From an uncultured Muribaculum sp. (GTDB lineage Bacteria > Bacteroidota > Bacteroidia > Bacteroidales > Muribaculaceae), in NCBI GenBank assembly GCA_910587665.1, contig CAJUMZ010000004.1, positions 1-64,000 of the forward strand: a stretch of DNA of 64,000 bases, read 5' to 3'. The position numbers and the translations under genes are program-made. Shown piece after piece: positions 45,617 through 54,503 of this stretch (position 1 is its first letter; the number at the start of each line of letters is the position of its first letter). The notes beneath the pieces are model-generated. The model saw nothing but the letters and a program-made list of their open reading frames with translations. It was not told the DNA's origin and searched no databases.

Positions 45617-47095
45617 ATGTCGTTTATTGCAGATAGAGTAAAGATGGATGGACTGACTTTTGACGATGTCCTCCTTATTCCGGCTTATTCGGAAGTCCTG
45701 CCGAGAAGTGTTGATCTCACTACACGGTTTTCACGCAACATAACTCTTAATGTGCCGCTCGTGTCAGCTGCCATGGACACAGTCACCGAGGCACAGTTGG
45801 CAATCGCTATCGCTCGTGAAGGCGGTATCGGCGTGATTCATAAAAATATGTCTATTGCCGAGCAGGCGCGTCAGGTACATGCCGTGAAGCGTGCCGAAAA
45901 CGGTATGATCTATGATCCTGTGACTATCAAGCGCGGTAGCACTGTAAAAGACGCTCTCGCTATGATGGAAGAATACCATATCGGCGGTATACCCGTGGTA
46001 GATGACGACCGCAAGCTTGTCGGTATAGTCACTAATCGCGATCTGCGCTTTGAAAAAAATCTTTCACGGCTTATCGACGAGGTGATGACATCGGAAAATC
46101 TTGTCACCACCACCCAATCGACCAATCTTGACGAGGCTGCCGCAATTCTTCAGCAGCATAAGATTGAGAAGCTTCCCGTGGTCGATGCCGACGGCCGTCT
46201 TATCGGTCTCGTTACATATAAGGATATAACCAAGGCCAAGGATAAGCCCAATGCCTGCAAGGATGCTCTCGGTCGTCTCCGTGTGGCTGCCGGTGTAGGT
46301 GTGACCGCCGACGTGATGGATCGCGTGGATGCTCTTGTTGCGGCAGGTGTCGATGCTATTGTCATTGACACGGCACATGGTCACAGTAAGGGCGTAATAG
46401 GAGTCCTCCGCTCTGTCAAGGAGAAATACCCCGAGATTGACGTCGTGGTCGGCAATATCGCTACAGGCGAGGCTGCACGCTATCTTGTAGAGAATGGTGC
46501 CGACGGTGTGAAGGTCGGTATCGGTCCCGGCTCAATCTGTACCACCCGTGTTATTGCCGGTGTTGGTGTGCCGCAGCTTTCGGCTGTCTATGATGTGGCT
46601 AAGGCTCTTGAAGGCACTGATGTCCCTCTTATCGCCGACGGTGGTATCCGCTATTCGGGTGATATCGTGAAGGCTCTTGCCGCAGGCGCTTACTCGGTTA
46701 TGCTCGGCGGTATGCTTGCCGGTGTGGAGGAGTCGCCCGGTGATACTATCATCTTCAATGGCAGAAAGTATAAGGCTTATCGCGGCATGGGATCGCTTGA
46801 GGCTATGGAAAAAGGGTCAAAGGATCGCTATTTCCAGGCAGGGGAGACCGATACTCGCAAGCTTGTACCCGAGGGCATCGCGGCGCGTGTTCCTTTCAAG
46901 GGATCGCTTTATGAAGTGGTTTATCAGATGCTTGGCGGTCTGCGTTCGGGCATGGGATATTGCGGTGCTGAAAACATCGACAAGCTACATCAGGCTAAGT
47001 TTACACGTATCACTAATGCCGGCGTGGCTGAGAGCCATCCCCACGATGTCGCCATAACAAGCGAGGCGCCCAATTACAGCGCATCGCATCAGTAA
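45617..47095 (+). CDS. guaB: Inosine-5'-monophosphate dehydrogenase
   Basis: Oxidises IMP to XMP with NAD, the rate-limiting step to GTP. The 492 residues begin MSFIADRVKMDGLTFDDVLL. Two CBS domains lie at about 95-205, and the catalytic loop is GIGPGSICTTRVIAG with Cys308. The active-site flap (GMGSLEAMEKGSKDRY) and C-terminal SHPHDV are also present. The frame is open 8 codons upstream, but promoter placement fixes the start at 45617. It stands alone ahead of a chaperone gene group with its own promoter. Confidence 0.97.
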   Translation: MSFIADRVKMDGLTFDDVLLIPAYSEVLPRSVDLTTRFSRNITLNVPLVSAAMDTVTEAQLAIAIAREGGIGVIHKNMSIAEQARQVHAVKRAENGMIYDPVTIKRGSTVKDALAMMEEYHIGGIPVVDDDRKLVGIVTNRDLRFEKNLSRLIDEVMTSENLVTTTQSTNLDEAAAILQQHKIEKLPVVDADGRLIGLVTYKDITKAKDKPNACKDALGRLRVAAGVGVTADVMDRVDALVAAGVDAIVIDTAHGHSKGVIGVLRSVKEKYPEIDVVVGNIATGEAARYLVENGADGVKVGIGPGSICTTRVIAGVGVPQLSAVYDVAKALEGTDVPLIADGGIRYSGDIVKALAAGAYSVMLGGMLAGVEESPGDTIIFNGRKYKAYRGMGSLEAMEKGSKDRYFQAGETDTRKLVPEGIAARVPFKGSLYEVVYQMLGGLRSGMGYCGAENIDKLHQAKFTRITNAGVAESHPHDVAITSEAPNYSASHQ

Positions 47096-47124
47096 TTTCG
47101 TAAGGGAATTCATTAGATATGTTC

Positions 47125-47168
47125 GCAAAGATATAATACAGGGTGCATTCCCCGCGTTATATCTTTGC
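47125..47168. repeat. Perfect 12-bp palindrome spanning the promoter after guaB
   Basis: GCAAAGATATAA (47125-47136) and TTATATCTTTGC (47157-47168) pair with a 20-base spacer. Each arm contains TATCTTTG on the outward-facing strand, so -7-like boxes point both ways. The right one (47160-47167) can drive the PPIase operon. The hairpin may also end guaB transcripts, though no T-run follows. Confidence 0.6.
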
Positions 47169-47205
47169 TTTTTATAATGATATAAGTATTAAGACAATGA
47201 TGACA

Positions 47206-49125
47206 ATGCGAAAAAGTATATTGGTGTTTGCCGTCGGTGCGCTGTCGCTATCGACTGCAATCGCGAAGGATTCCGACCCTACGGTGATGACCGTGGCCGG
47301 TAAGAAAGTGCCTTTAAGTGAGTTCAAATATCTGTTTAATAAGAACAACGGGCAACAGATGGCTCCTATGAGTGTTGATGAGTATGCCGAATTGTTCAAA
47401 ATCTATAAGCTGAAGGTCGCTGCCGCCGAGGCTGCGGGAATTGACACTACCGCGGCATTCAAGGCTGAGTTTACAAAATACCGCAACGAGCTTGCCGAGC
47501 CTTATCTGTATGATGCCGCTGAAGAGCAGAGGCTTGTCGACGAGGCATACTCCCACATGGCGCGTGAGGTAAAGGTAAGCCACGTGATGGTTGATAAAGG
47601 TCGCGTACCGGCTGAGGCTCCGCTTAAAATAGCTACTCTCGACAGTCTCCGTTCCGTGATACTTGCGGGAGGCGACTTTGCCGATATCGCCCGTCGGTAT
47701 TCAATCGACCGTTCGGCGCGCAGCAATGGCGGTGATCTCGGTTGGATTATGGCAGGCAGGTATCCTTATGCTTTTGAAAAGGCGGCTTATGATACGCCCG
47801 TGGGCGAAATCTCGGAAGTGATCGAGAGTCCTTTCGGCTATCATATCGTACGTGTCGAGGCTGAGCGCCCGGCGCGCGGCGAAGTGCTCGCCCGTCATAT
47901 CTTGAAGATCACCCGAGGGAAAGACGAGGCCGGACAGAAGCGCGCCAAGGAGCAGATTGACTCGATCTATACGCTTCTTGTTGGCGGCGCCGACTTCGCG
48001 GAGGTCGCCGGTCGTGACAGTGAGGATCCAGGTTCGGCCAGAGAGGGCGGCATGTTGCCTTGGTTTGGTGCCGGCATGATGGTGCCTGAATTTGAGGAAG
48101 CTGCGTTTTCTCTCGAAAACGGTGGTATATCCAAGCCGTTTGCCACTTCCTATGGCTATCATATCGTGAATCGTGTCGACTCGCGTGGAGTTCCCTCCCT
48201 TGAGGAGTCGCGCGACAAGATTATCGCAATGATGAAGCGCGACGGCAGGAGCAATTTGCCCCGACAGAAACGTCTTGCCGACCTCCGCAAGGAATTTGGT
48301 GTAAAGACCTATGACAGCAATGTGGCGTCATTGAAGGCCTCGGTCAAGGATCACGGATCGCTCGATTCATCCCTTGTGGCTACCTTTAAGGCTTATCCGG
48401 TTGTACTCGGTGAGGTTGACGGAAAGGTGTTCAGTACGGTAAATCTTTTTGCAAAGCCGCTTCCGGCTGGCGATATGTCAGTGCAGGAGGCGGAATCTTA
48501 CATTGATTCGGCGATAGAGACTGTAATCAATGAAATTACCATTGATTCCGAGATTGCGCGCGTGGCGCGTGATAATGAGGATTTCCGCAATCTTGTCAAT
48601 GAATACCACGACGGCATGCTCTTGTTTGAGGTGTCAAACGATAAGGTATGGAACCGCGCATCTACCGATAAGGAGGGGCAGAACGCATATTTCGAGGCTC
48701 ACCGTGACAAGTACAAGTGGGAATCTCCCAAGTATAAGGGCTATATAGTGTATAGCACAAATGACTCTGTGGCTGCTCTCGTAGATGATTTCCTCAAGAC
48801 TCTTCCTTCCGCTGATTCGCTTGGCGTCAAGCTTAATGAGCAATTTAAGCGTACGGCGCGTGCCGAGCGTGTGCTTGCCGGAAAGGGCGACAATAAGATG
48901 GTCGACTTCCTGTTATTTGGCGCTCCACAGCCGGAAATGCGCGGAGTTTGGAAGCATGCGGTGCTATTTGGCGGCGAGATGATCGACAGTCCCCAAGAGG
49001 CTGCCGATGTCAAGGGAGCTGTGATCTCCGATTATCAGTCGGAGCTTGAAAAGCAGTGGATCGACGAGCTGAAACCAAAATATCCTGTAAAAGTTAATAA
49101 AAAAGCATTAAAGAAACTGCAATAG
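47206..49125 (+). CDS. Exported peptidyl-prolyl isomerase / chaperone with two parvulin domains
   Basis: Predicted periplasmic folding factor. The ATG at 47206 starts a signal peptide (MRKSILVFAVGALSLSTAIA); two ATGs lie just upstream at 47197 and 47200, and the further open frame precedes the promoter. A SurA-like helical N-domain is followed by two rotamase domains: about residues 120-215 (KVSHVMV ... GGDLGWIMAGRYPYAFEKAAY) and 225-320 (LARHILKI ... GGMLPWFGAGMMVPEFEEAAF). A ~300-residue C-terminal region follows. Likely assists outer-membrane protein biogenesis, as suggested by the next genes. Confidence 0.88.
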   Translation: MRKSILVFAVGALSLSTAIAKDSDPTVMTVAGKKVPLSEFKYLFNKNNGQQMAPMSVDEYAELFKIYKLKVAAAEAAGIDTTAAFKAEFTKYRNELAEPYLYDAAEEQRLVDEAYSHMAREVKVSHVMVDKGRVPAEAPLKIATLDSLRSVILAGGDFADIARRYSIDRSARSNGGDLGWIMAGRYPYAFEKAAYDTPVGEISEVIESPFGYHIVRVEAERPARGEVLARHILKITRGKDEAGQKRAKEQIDSIYTLLVGGADFAEVAGRDSEDPGSAREGGMLPWFGAGMMVPEFEEAAFSLENGGISKPFATSYGYHIVNRVDSRGVPSLEESRDKIIAMMKRDGRSNLPRQKRLADLRKEFGVKTYDSNVASLKASVKDHGSLDSSLVATFKAYPVVLGEVDGKVFSTVNLFAKPLPAGDMSVQEAESYIDSAIETVINEITIDSEIARVARDNEDFRNLVNEYHDGMLLFEVSNDKVWNRASTDKEGQNAYFEAHRDKYKWESPKYKGYIVYSTNDSVAALVDDFLKTLPSADSLGVKLNEQFKRTARAERVLAGKGDNKMVDFLLFGAPQPEMRGVWKHAVLFGGEMIDSPQEAADVKGAVISDYQSELEKQWIDELKPKYPVKVNKKALKKLQ

Positions 49126-49171
49126 ACGAAAATTTATTAATTTTGATGTCGATTGCTAATCGACCGGATTT

Positions 49172-50074
49172 ATGACACTGTTGAAGTCAGCCGCTATATT
49201 ATTGTCAGCCGCCTGCCTCGCTTCTTGCGGGGGAGGCGGTGACTCTGCTTCTCATGACGGCAATGTTGTCGCCAGGGTGGGGAAGTCGGTGCTTACCATG
49301 CCCGAGCTGATAGATAAAGTGCCTTACGGTCTTACGCCCGACGACAGTGTGCGCTTTGTCAACGCATATGTGCGCCAATGGGTTGACTCCCGCGTGGTAG
49401 GAGAGGTGGCGGCAAGGAATCTCCCCGATATTCCGGCGATAGAAAAGAAGGTCGATGATTATCGAAACGAGCTTATCGTGATGGAGTATCGCCGTCTGAT
49501 GTATGAACAGAACTGCCCCAAGGAACTTTCGGAGGATAGCCTGAGGTCATACTATGACAGGCATAAGGGAGAATTCCTTCTTGATGCGCCTCTTGTCAAG
49601 GGCATTTTTATCAAGATTCCCGACAACAACATCCGGCTTTCCGATGTCAGGAAATGGCTGAAATCGGGAGGTGAGGAGGATCTTGACCGGTTGGAGAAGT
49701 ATCAGCTTGCCGATCCTAAGGCGATGGAATATGACTATTTCCGTGATGATTGGACCGAGTGGGGAAAGATATCGGGTCGTATGCCCTTGGATTTTAATGC
49801 CACTCCTGAAATGATTTCCGGCTCGGGCAGGATTTTTGAGATGTCACGCAATGGCTATACATATATGATGAGCGTTTCCGGTGTGCTTTCAAAAAGGGAT
49901 ATCGCCCCGTTTGAGACAGTCAAGGAGACAATCCGTGATTATATTGCCGGTACGATGAAAGTTGAATATGACCGTCGGCTCAGGCAGCATCTTTATGAAG
50001 AGGGGCTTGAAAACGGTGACATTGAGATTAATATGGATCTTCCCGGAGCGGAACAGGCTAAAATTACAGAATAA
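49172..50074 (+). CDS. SurA-like periplasmic chaperone lipoprotein lacking a parvulin domain
   Basis: A 300-residue lipoprotein with Cys19 in LASCGGGG. The mature part has a SurA N-terminal-like segment (VVARVGKSVLTMPELIDKVP) and helical, charged sequence, but no recognisable complete rotamase domain. It sits 46 bp after the two-parvulin gene and 21 bp before surA, so it probably acts with them in the periplasm. Whether it has isomerase activity is doubtful. Confidence 0.75.
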   Translation: MTLLKSAAILLSAACLASCGGGGDSASHDGNVVARVGKSVLTMPELIDKVPYGLTPDDSVRFVNAYVRQWVDSRVVGEVAARNLPDIPAIEKKVDDYRNELIVMEYRRLMYEQNCPKELSEDSLRSYYDRHKGEFLLDAPLVKGIFIKIPDNNIRLSDVRKWLKSGGEEDLDRLEKYQLADPKAMEYDYFRDDWTEWGKISGRMPLDFNATPEMISGSGRIFEMSRNGYTYMMSVSGVLSKRDIAPFETVKETIRDYIAGTMKVEYDRRLRQHLYEEGLENGDIEINMDLPGAEQAKITE

Positions 50075-50095
50075 AAAAGATATAATATATTTAAC

Positions 50096-51463
50096 GTGAA
50101 ACTGACCAGAACTTTTACATTATGTGCATTGGCTGCTGCTGCCGCGTTTTCTGTGGCACAGAATAATATAGCCGAGGAAGTGGCATGGTGGATCGGCGAC
50201 GAGCCTATCTACAAGTCGGAGGTCGAGGAATTGTACCAGACCATGCTTTACGAGCGTTCCGACATAAACGGCGACCCGTATTGTGTGATTCCTGAGAAGC
50301 TCGCTGTTGAGAAGCTGTTTCTTCATCAGGCTGAGCTTGACTCTGTTGAGGTGCAAGACGCTATGGTTGCCGCTGAGGTCGACCGCCGTATCAACATGAT
50401 GATTGCAAATCTCGGTACTCAGGAGAAGCTTGAGGAATTTTACCGTCGCCCGTTGCCTGAAATCCGAGAGACTATGCTTGACGCCATGCGCAATAATTAC
50501 AAGGTGACGGAGGTGCAGAGGTCGCTTACCGAGAATCTTAAGGTGACCCCTTCCGATGTAAGGAAGTATTTCTCGTCGCTGCCTGTTGACTCGGTTCCTT
50601 TCGTCCCGCTTCAGGTGGAGACTCAGATTATGACTCTTAATCCTGTTATCCCGCGTGAGGAGATTGACGAGGTTAAGGCGCGTCTGCGTGACTTTGCCGA
50701 CCGCATCAATAAGGGTGAGTCCGATTTCTCTACCCTCGCTATCCTTTATTCGGAAGATGGAAGTTCAATACGTGGCGGTGAGCTTGGATTCATGGGTAAG
50801 GGTCAGCTTGTACCTGAATATGCTTCGGTGGCGTTTAACCTGAATGACCCCAAGAAGGTGTCCAAGATCGTGGAGACTGAATATGGATTTCACATAATCC
50901 AGCTTATCGAAAAGCGTGGTGACCGTATCAACACCCGTCATATCCTCCTTCGCCCCAAGGTGAGCGACAAGGATCTCACGGAGGCTATCCACCGCCTTGA
51001 CACCGTGCGTGCCGACATACTTGCGGAGAAGTTTACCTTTGAGGAGGCTATTCCCTATGTGTCGCAGGACAAGGATACCCGTAACAACCGCGGTGTGATG
51101 GTTAACGACAATAACGGTACGACCCGCTTTGAGATGTCACAGCTTCCCCAGGAGGTAAGCCGCGAGGTGAGCAAGCTTCAGGTAGGGCAGATGTCAAAGC
51201 CGTTTATCATGAAGGATCCCAAGCGTAACCGCGACATTGTGGCTATTGTCAAGCTTACCAATCGTATAGAGGGACACAGGGCAAACCTCAGCGATGACTA
51301 TCAGATGATAAAAGATATGTATGAGGAAGCGCAGAAAGCGAAAATCATCTCCGATTGGACAGAGAAAAAGATTAAGGATACTTATGTCCGCATCGAGGAT
51401 GGATGGCGAAATTGCGACTTTACCCATGAAGGTTGGATAAAAACAACATCAGGTGAAAAGTAA
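50096..51463 (+). CDS. surA: SurA-type peptidyl-prolyl isomerase
   Basis: Periplasmic chaperone for outer-membrane proteins. The start is a GTG (50096), since a signal peptide KLTRTFTLCALAAAAAFSVA begins directly after it. The SurA N-terminal region (WWIGDEPIYKSEVEELY) is followed by two parvulin domains: about residues 180-275 (GGELGFMGKGQLVPEYASVAF) and 285-385 (NTRHILLRPKV). Length 455 is near the family norm. It overlaps the OstA-like gene by 11 bp. Confidence 0.9.
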   Translation: MKLTRTFTLCALAAAAAFSVAQNNIAEEVAWWIGDEPIYKSEVEELYQTMLYERSDINGDPYCVIPEKLAVEKLFLHQAELDSVEVQDAMVAAEVDRRINMMIANLGTQEKLEEFYRRPLPEIRETMLDAMRNNYKVTEVQRSLTENLKVTPSDVRKYFSSLPVDSVPFVPLQVETQIMTLNPVIPREEIDEVKARLRDFADRINKGESDFSTLAILYSEDGSSIRGGELGFMGKGQLVPEYASVAFNLNDPKKVSKIVETEYGFHIIQLIEKRGDRINTRHILLRPKVSDKDLTEAIHRLDTVRADILAEKFTFEEAIPYVSQDKDTRNNRGVMVNDNNGTTRFEMSQLPQEVSREVSKLQVGQMSKPFIMKDPKRNRDIVAIVKLTNRIEGHRANLSDDYQMIKDMYEEAQKAKIISDWTEKKIKDTYVRIEDGWRNCDFTHEGWIKTTSGEK

Positions 51464-53171
51464 TCCGGATAATAATAAGTTATATTTGAGGCACGGGAGA
51501 ATTTTTATTCTCCTGTGCCTTTTGGGTGTTCTTGCACCCTCGCTTCTCTTCGGCGGTCCTGTCACGGAAAAGGTGATCCTTCCTGTGTCGGCAAAGGCGA
51601 AGCGTATACCCGTGAAGCCGACAATCCCGGAGGTCGACCGTAATCGCGACAGCCGTGTGTTTCTTGAGCGTGCCGACCGGCTTTGGATGGATGAGCGCAT
51701 AAGCTCCGAGTTTCAGATGGTGACCGGCAATGTAATGTTTCGCAAAGGTGGCATGTTCATGTACTGCGACAGTGCCAACTTCTATGAAGGGAGCGGCTCG
51801 CTTCAGGCTTTCGGCAATGTAAGGATGGAGCAGGGTGACACTCTCTTTGTATATGCCGACGAGCTTGATTATAAGGGCGAAACGGAATTTGCCACTTTTT
51901 ATGGCGACGGCGGTTCTCCCGTCAGGCTTATAAACAAGGATGTTACCCTTACCACCTATGTGTTTTACTATGATATCGCCGCCAATCTCGGCTATTACGA
52001 CAACGAGGGCAAAATCACCGATGCCGAAAATCAGCTTACGTCGGGCTATGGCGAGTATAATCCTGACACAAAGGAGGCTGAGTTCAGGGAGCATGTAGTG
52101 CTTCAGGATATTCCCGGTGAAGATTTCAAGATGACAACAGAAGTGTTGCGCTACAATACCGACACTCATATAGCCAATATCGTTAGCCCGTCGGTGATTG
52201 TGACCGACAGTGCTACGGTCTATTCAAGCAATGGGTGGTTTGACACGGAGGCAGAGGTCTCGGAACTGTATGATCGCTCATTGGTTGTGACCACACGCGG
52301 TAATACGCTTACCGGCGACACAATTTTCTATGATCATCCGGCCGGCTTCGGTCAGGCATGGGGCGGTATGGTTTTGACCGACTCTATCCGTCAGGCTGCC
52401 ATTGAGGGCGATTATGGATTCTACTATGAGGCCAATGACAGTTCGTTTGCCACCGGTAGGGCGCGTATACTGGAGTATAGCCGCAAGGACACGCTTTATC
52501 TCCATGGCGACACCGTGCGCACCTATCTTCTGCGCGAGGATTCCACTCATGTCATGACGGCATATCCTCGTGTGCGTTTTTGGCGTATCGACGTTCAGGG
52601 CCTTTGTGATTCGCTGAGTTTCATGGAGCGCGATTCTATAATGTACATGCACCGTCATCCTATCGTGTGGAATGAGCAGCGACAGGTGTTTGGTAAGGTG
52701 ATCAATGTGCATTTCAATGACTCTACCGCCGATTGGGCGAAGCTCCCTGATTTCGGGTTTCTTGCCGAGCATGTCGATGAGGAGTTTTACAATCAGTTGT
52801 CGGGAAAGGAGATGATCGCACAGTTTGAAAACGGCACTTTGCGGCAGCTTGACGTAAACGGTAATGTCGAGGTGATCTCGCTCCCGGAGGAAAACGACTC
52901 TACTTACAATAAGATTGTCAATTCGGAAAGCAGCTTTTTAAAGGGATTGTTTAAAGACGGAAAGCTTGAGCGCATGATGATGTGGCCTGAGGTGACCGGT
53001 ACGGTGACCCCGCTTTACCTTGCGAAAAAGTCGATATATTATTTGCCTTCTTTCCAATGGTATGACGCCTTGCGGCCAAAGGATAAGGATGATATTTTCA
53101 ATGTACCCCCTGAAATGGAGGAATTGCTGCGCGAGCCTGACCCGTCGGCGCGTCGGCGGCTTTCCGATTAG
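51453..53171 (+). CDS. OstA/LptA-like LPS-transport family protein
   Basis: A 572-residue exported protein with an uncleaved or late-cleaved signal (IFILLCLLGVLAPSLLFGG). The beta-jellyroll repeats typical of OstA/LptA domains follow, e.g. VTGNVMFRKGGMFMYCDSA, FGNVRMEQGDTLFVYADEL and TTRGNTLTGDTIFYDHPAG. Bacteroidetes OstA-like proteins are thought to act in lipopolysaccharide transport across the periplasm. It overlaps surA by 11 bp at the start and yraN by 4 bp at the end. Confidence 0.88.
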   Translation: MKSNPDNNKLYLRHGRIFILLCLLGVLAPSLLFGGPVTEKVILPVSAKAKRIPVKPTIPEVDRNRDSRVFLERADRLWMDERISSEFQMVTGNVMFRKGGMFMYCDSANFYEGSGSLQAFGNVRMEQGDTLFVYADELDYKGETEFATFYGDGGSPVRLINKDVTLTTYVFYYDIAANLGYYDNEGKITDAENQLTSGYGEYNPDTKEAEFREHVVLQDIPGEDFKMTTEVLRYNTDTHIANIVSPSVIVTDSATVYSSNGWFDTEAEVSELYDRSLVVTTRGNTLTGDTIFYDHPAGFGQAWGGMVLTDSIRQAAIEGDYGFYYEANDSSFATGRARILEYSRKDTLYLHGDTVRTYLLREDSTHVMTAYPRVRFWRIDVQGLCDSLSFMERDSIMYMHRHPIVWNEQRQVFGKVINVHFNDSTADWAKLPDFGFLAEHVDEEFYNQLSGKEMIAQFENGTLRQLDVNGNVEVISLPEENDSTYNKIVNSESSFLKGLFKDGKLERMMMWPEVTGTVTPLYLAKKSIYYLPSFQWYDALRPKDKDDIFNVPPEMEELLREPDPSARRRLSD

Positions 53172-53542
53172 CGGTAGCCGCGTAGCGGAGGTGTGAAGGC
53201 GTCGGGTATGTGTTCTATCGTATATCCGGTTTCTGGATTCCCGACTATGGCGATGATGTCAAATTGCACCTCGTGGGGATATTGGTAATGGATCACAAAT
53301 GAGTTTGCCGCGCTGCATATGCGGCTTATCTTCTGTGGTGTTATCGCCTCAAGCGGGTCAAATGATCCTGCCGACCGTGTCTTTACCTCGACAAATATTA
53401 TTCGGTTACCCTTGATGGCGATGATGTCGAGTTCATAATGCCCTTTTCGGGTATCTTGTTCTATAATAGTATAGCCGCGCGTGATTAGATATTCACGCGC
53501 GACTTTTTCTCCCCATTGTCCGAGGTCGTTGTGTTGTGCCAT
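53168..53542 (-). CDS. yraN: YraN/UPF0102 family nuclease-fold protein
   Basis: A 124-residue protein of the Holliday-junction-resolvase-like fold. The N-terminal GEKVAREYLITRGYTIIEQD is followed by HYELDIIAI and IIFVEVKTR, which carry the D...E-x-K residues of a PD-(D/E)xK site. Its role is unproven. It converges on the OstA-like gene, overlapping by 4 bp, and starts 15 bp after the DUF2807 gene, in the same orientation. Confidence 0.92.
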   Translation of the reverse strand: MAQHNDLGQWGEKVAREYLITRGYTIIEQDTRKGHYELDIIAIKGNRIIFVEVKTRSAGSFDPLEAITPQKISRICSAANSFVIHYQYPHEVQFDIIAIVGNPETGYTIEHIPDAFTPPLRGYR

Positions 53543-53557
53543 GCGGTATGCTGACGA

Positions 53558-54349
53558 TTACTTCCTGTATACGTGGATGTCACCGGAGCTTGATTCGCGT
53601 TGCTGTACGTTTTTCCCGACGCAGGATATGTCGCCCGAACTGTTTGTACGTGCATTGACATTTACCGCGTCAAGTGATTTGGCACTTATGTCACCTGAAC
53701 TGTTTGTAGTGTAATTCGCTGTTGTGCAGTTGCCTGACAATTTGATGTCACCTGAGCTTTCTGTCGATGCCGTCACTGTCGATGCCTTGAGATTGCTGAT
53801 TTTTATGTCTCCCGAGCTTTTTGTTGTGGCTTTTAATGTAGTGCAGTTAAGCTGTTTTGCCTCGATGTCGCCCGAACTTCCGGTTGTTGCCGTCAGGGTG
53901 GCGCATTTTACATTGTCTGCTTCAATGTCGCCGCTTGACCCTGTGTTAAAGCTTACATTTCCGGTGATATTGAGGGTTCCCTTGATGTCGATGTCGCCTG
54001 AGCTACCTGTGGTGAAATTATTCACGTTTGGTGCATTTACTTTCACCACCATTTTGCTGTTACAGATTATATTGAGGTTGGTTGAGGGTTTGAAGCCTAC
54101 TTTTAGCTCGTTGCCGACTACTTTTACATCAATATACTTGATAATGTTGTCAGGTGCGGAAATTACTATACTTTGGGTCGGAGACTGGCGGTATTCCACA
54201 TCGACCGACGATGTAGTCTTGATACTGTTGAAACTGCCGGTTGTCACACTCTGATTCACGATATTCTTACTGCAACGGATGGTTTCTGCCGATGCTGATG
54301 CCGATATCAGCAACATACCGGCAAGTAATGTAGTCATTAATGTTTTCAT
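53558..54349 (-). CDS. GIN-domain (DUF2807) exported protein with eight SSGDI repeats
   Basis: An exported 263-residue protein with a signal peptide (about 1-21). The first half is a DUF2807-like beta-helix (SVDVEYRQSPTQSIVISAPD). From about residue 117 to the end, SSGDI occurs eight times at intervals of 17-22 residues, mostly 20, each followed by a strand-like stretch with regularly spaced Thr/Val. This suggests one rung of a right-handed beta-solenoid per repeat. The function of this head-domain family is unknown; a surface or periplasmic adhesive role is a guess. The DNA repeats have diverged. Confidence 0.85.
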   Translation of the reverse strand: MKTLMTTLLAGMLLISASASAETIRCSKNIVNQSVTTGSFNSIKTTSSVDVEYRQSPTQSIVISAPDNIIKYIDVKVVGNELKVGFKPSTNLNIICNSKMVVKVNAPNVNNFTTGSSGDIDIKGTLNITGNVSFNTGSSGDIEADNVKCATLTATTGSSGDIEAKQLNCTTLKATTKSSGDIKISNLKASTVTASTESSGDIKLSGNCTTANYTTNSSGDISAKSLDAVNVNARTNSSGDISCVGKNVQQRESSSGDIHVYRK

Positions 54350-54489
54350 ACGTCAATATAGTTTGATTTTATATGTTAGATGCATGTGGGAGTATATAGG
54401 TTGCATTGAACAGCAAAAAATTATCTCTTCTTTTCGCAAATATAAGAAAGTATGTTGCATTTATGCAAAAATTTGTTCGGAAATTTCAG

Positions 54490-54497
54490 TAAATTTG
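54490..54497 (+). promoter_or_regulatory. -7 box of the first GT2 gene
   Basis: TAAATTTG, 7 bp before the ATG at 54504. It rules out the longer open frame that begins inside the neighbouring gene. Confidence 0.6.
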
Positions 54498-54503
54498 TGG
54501 TTG

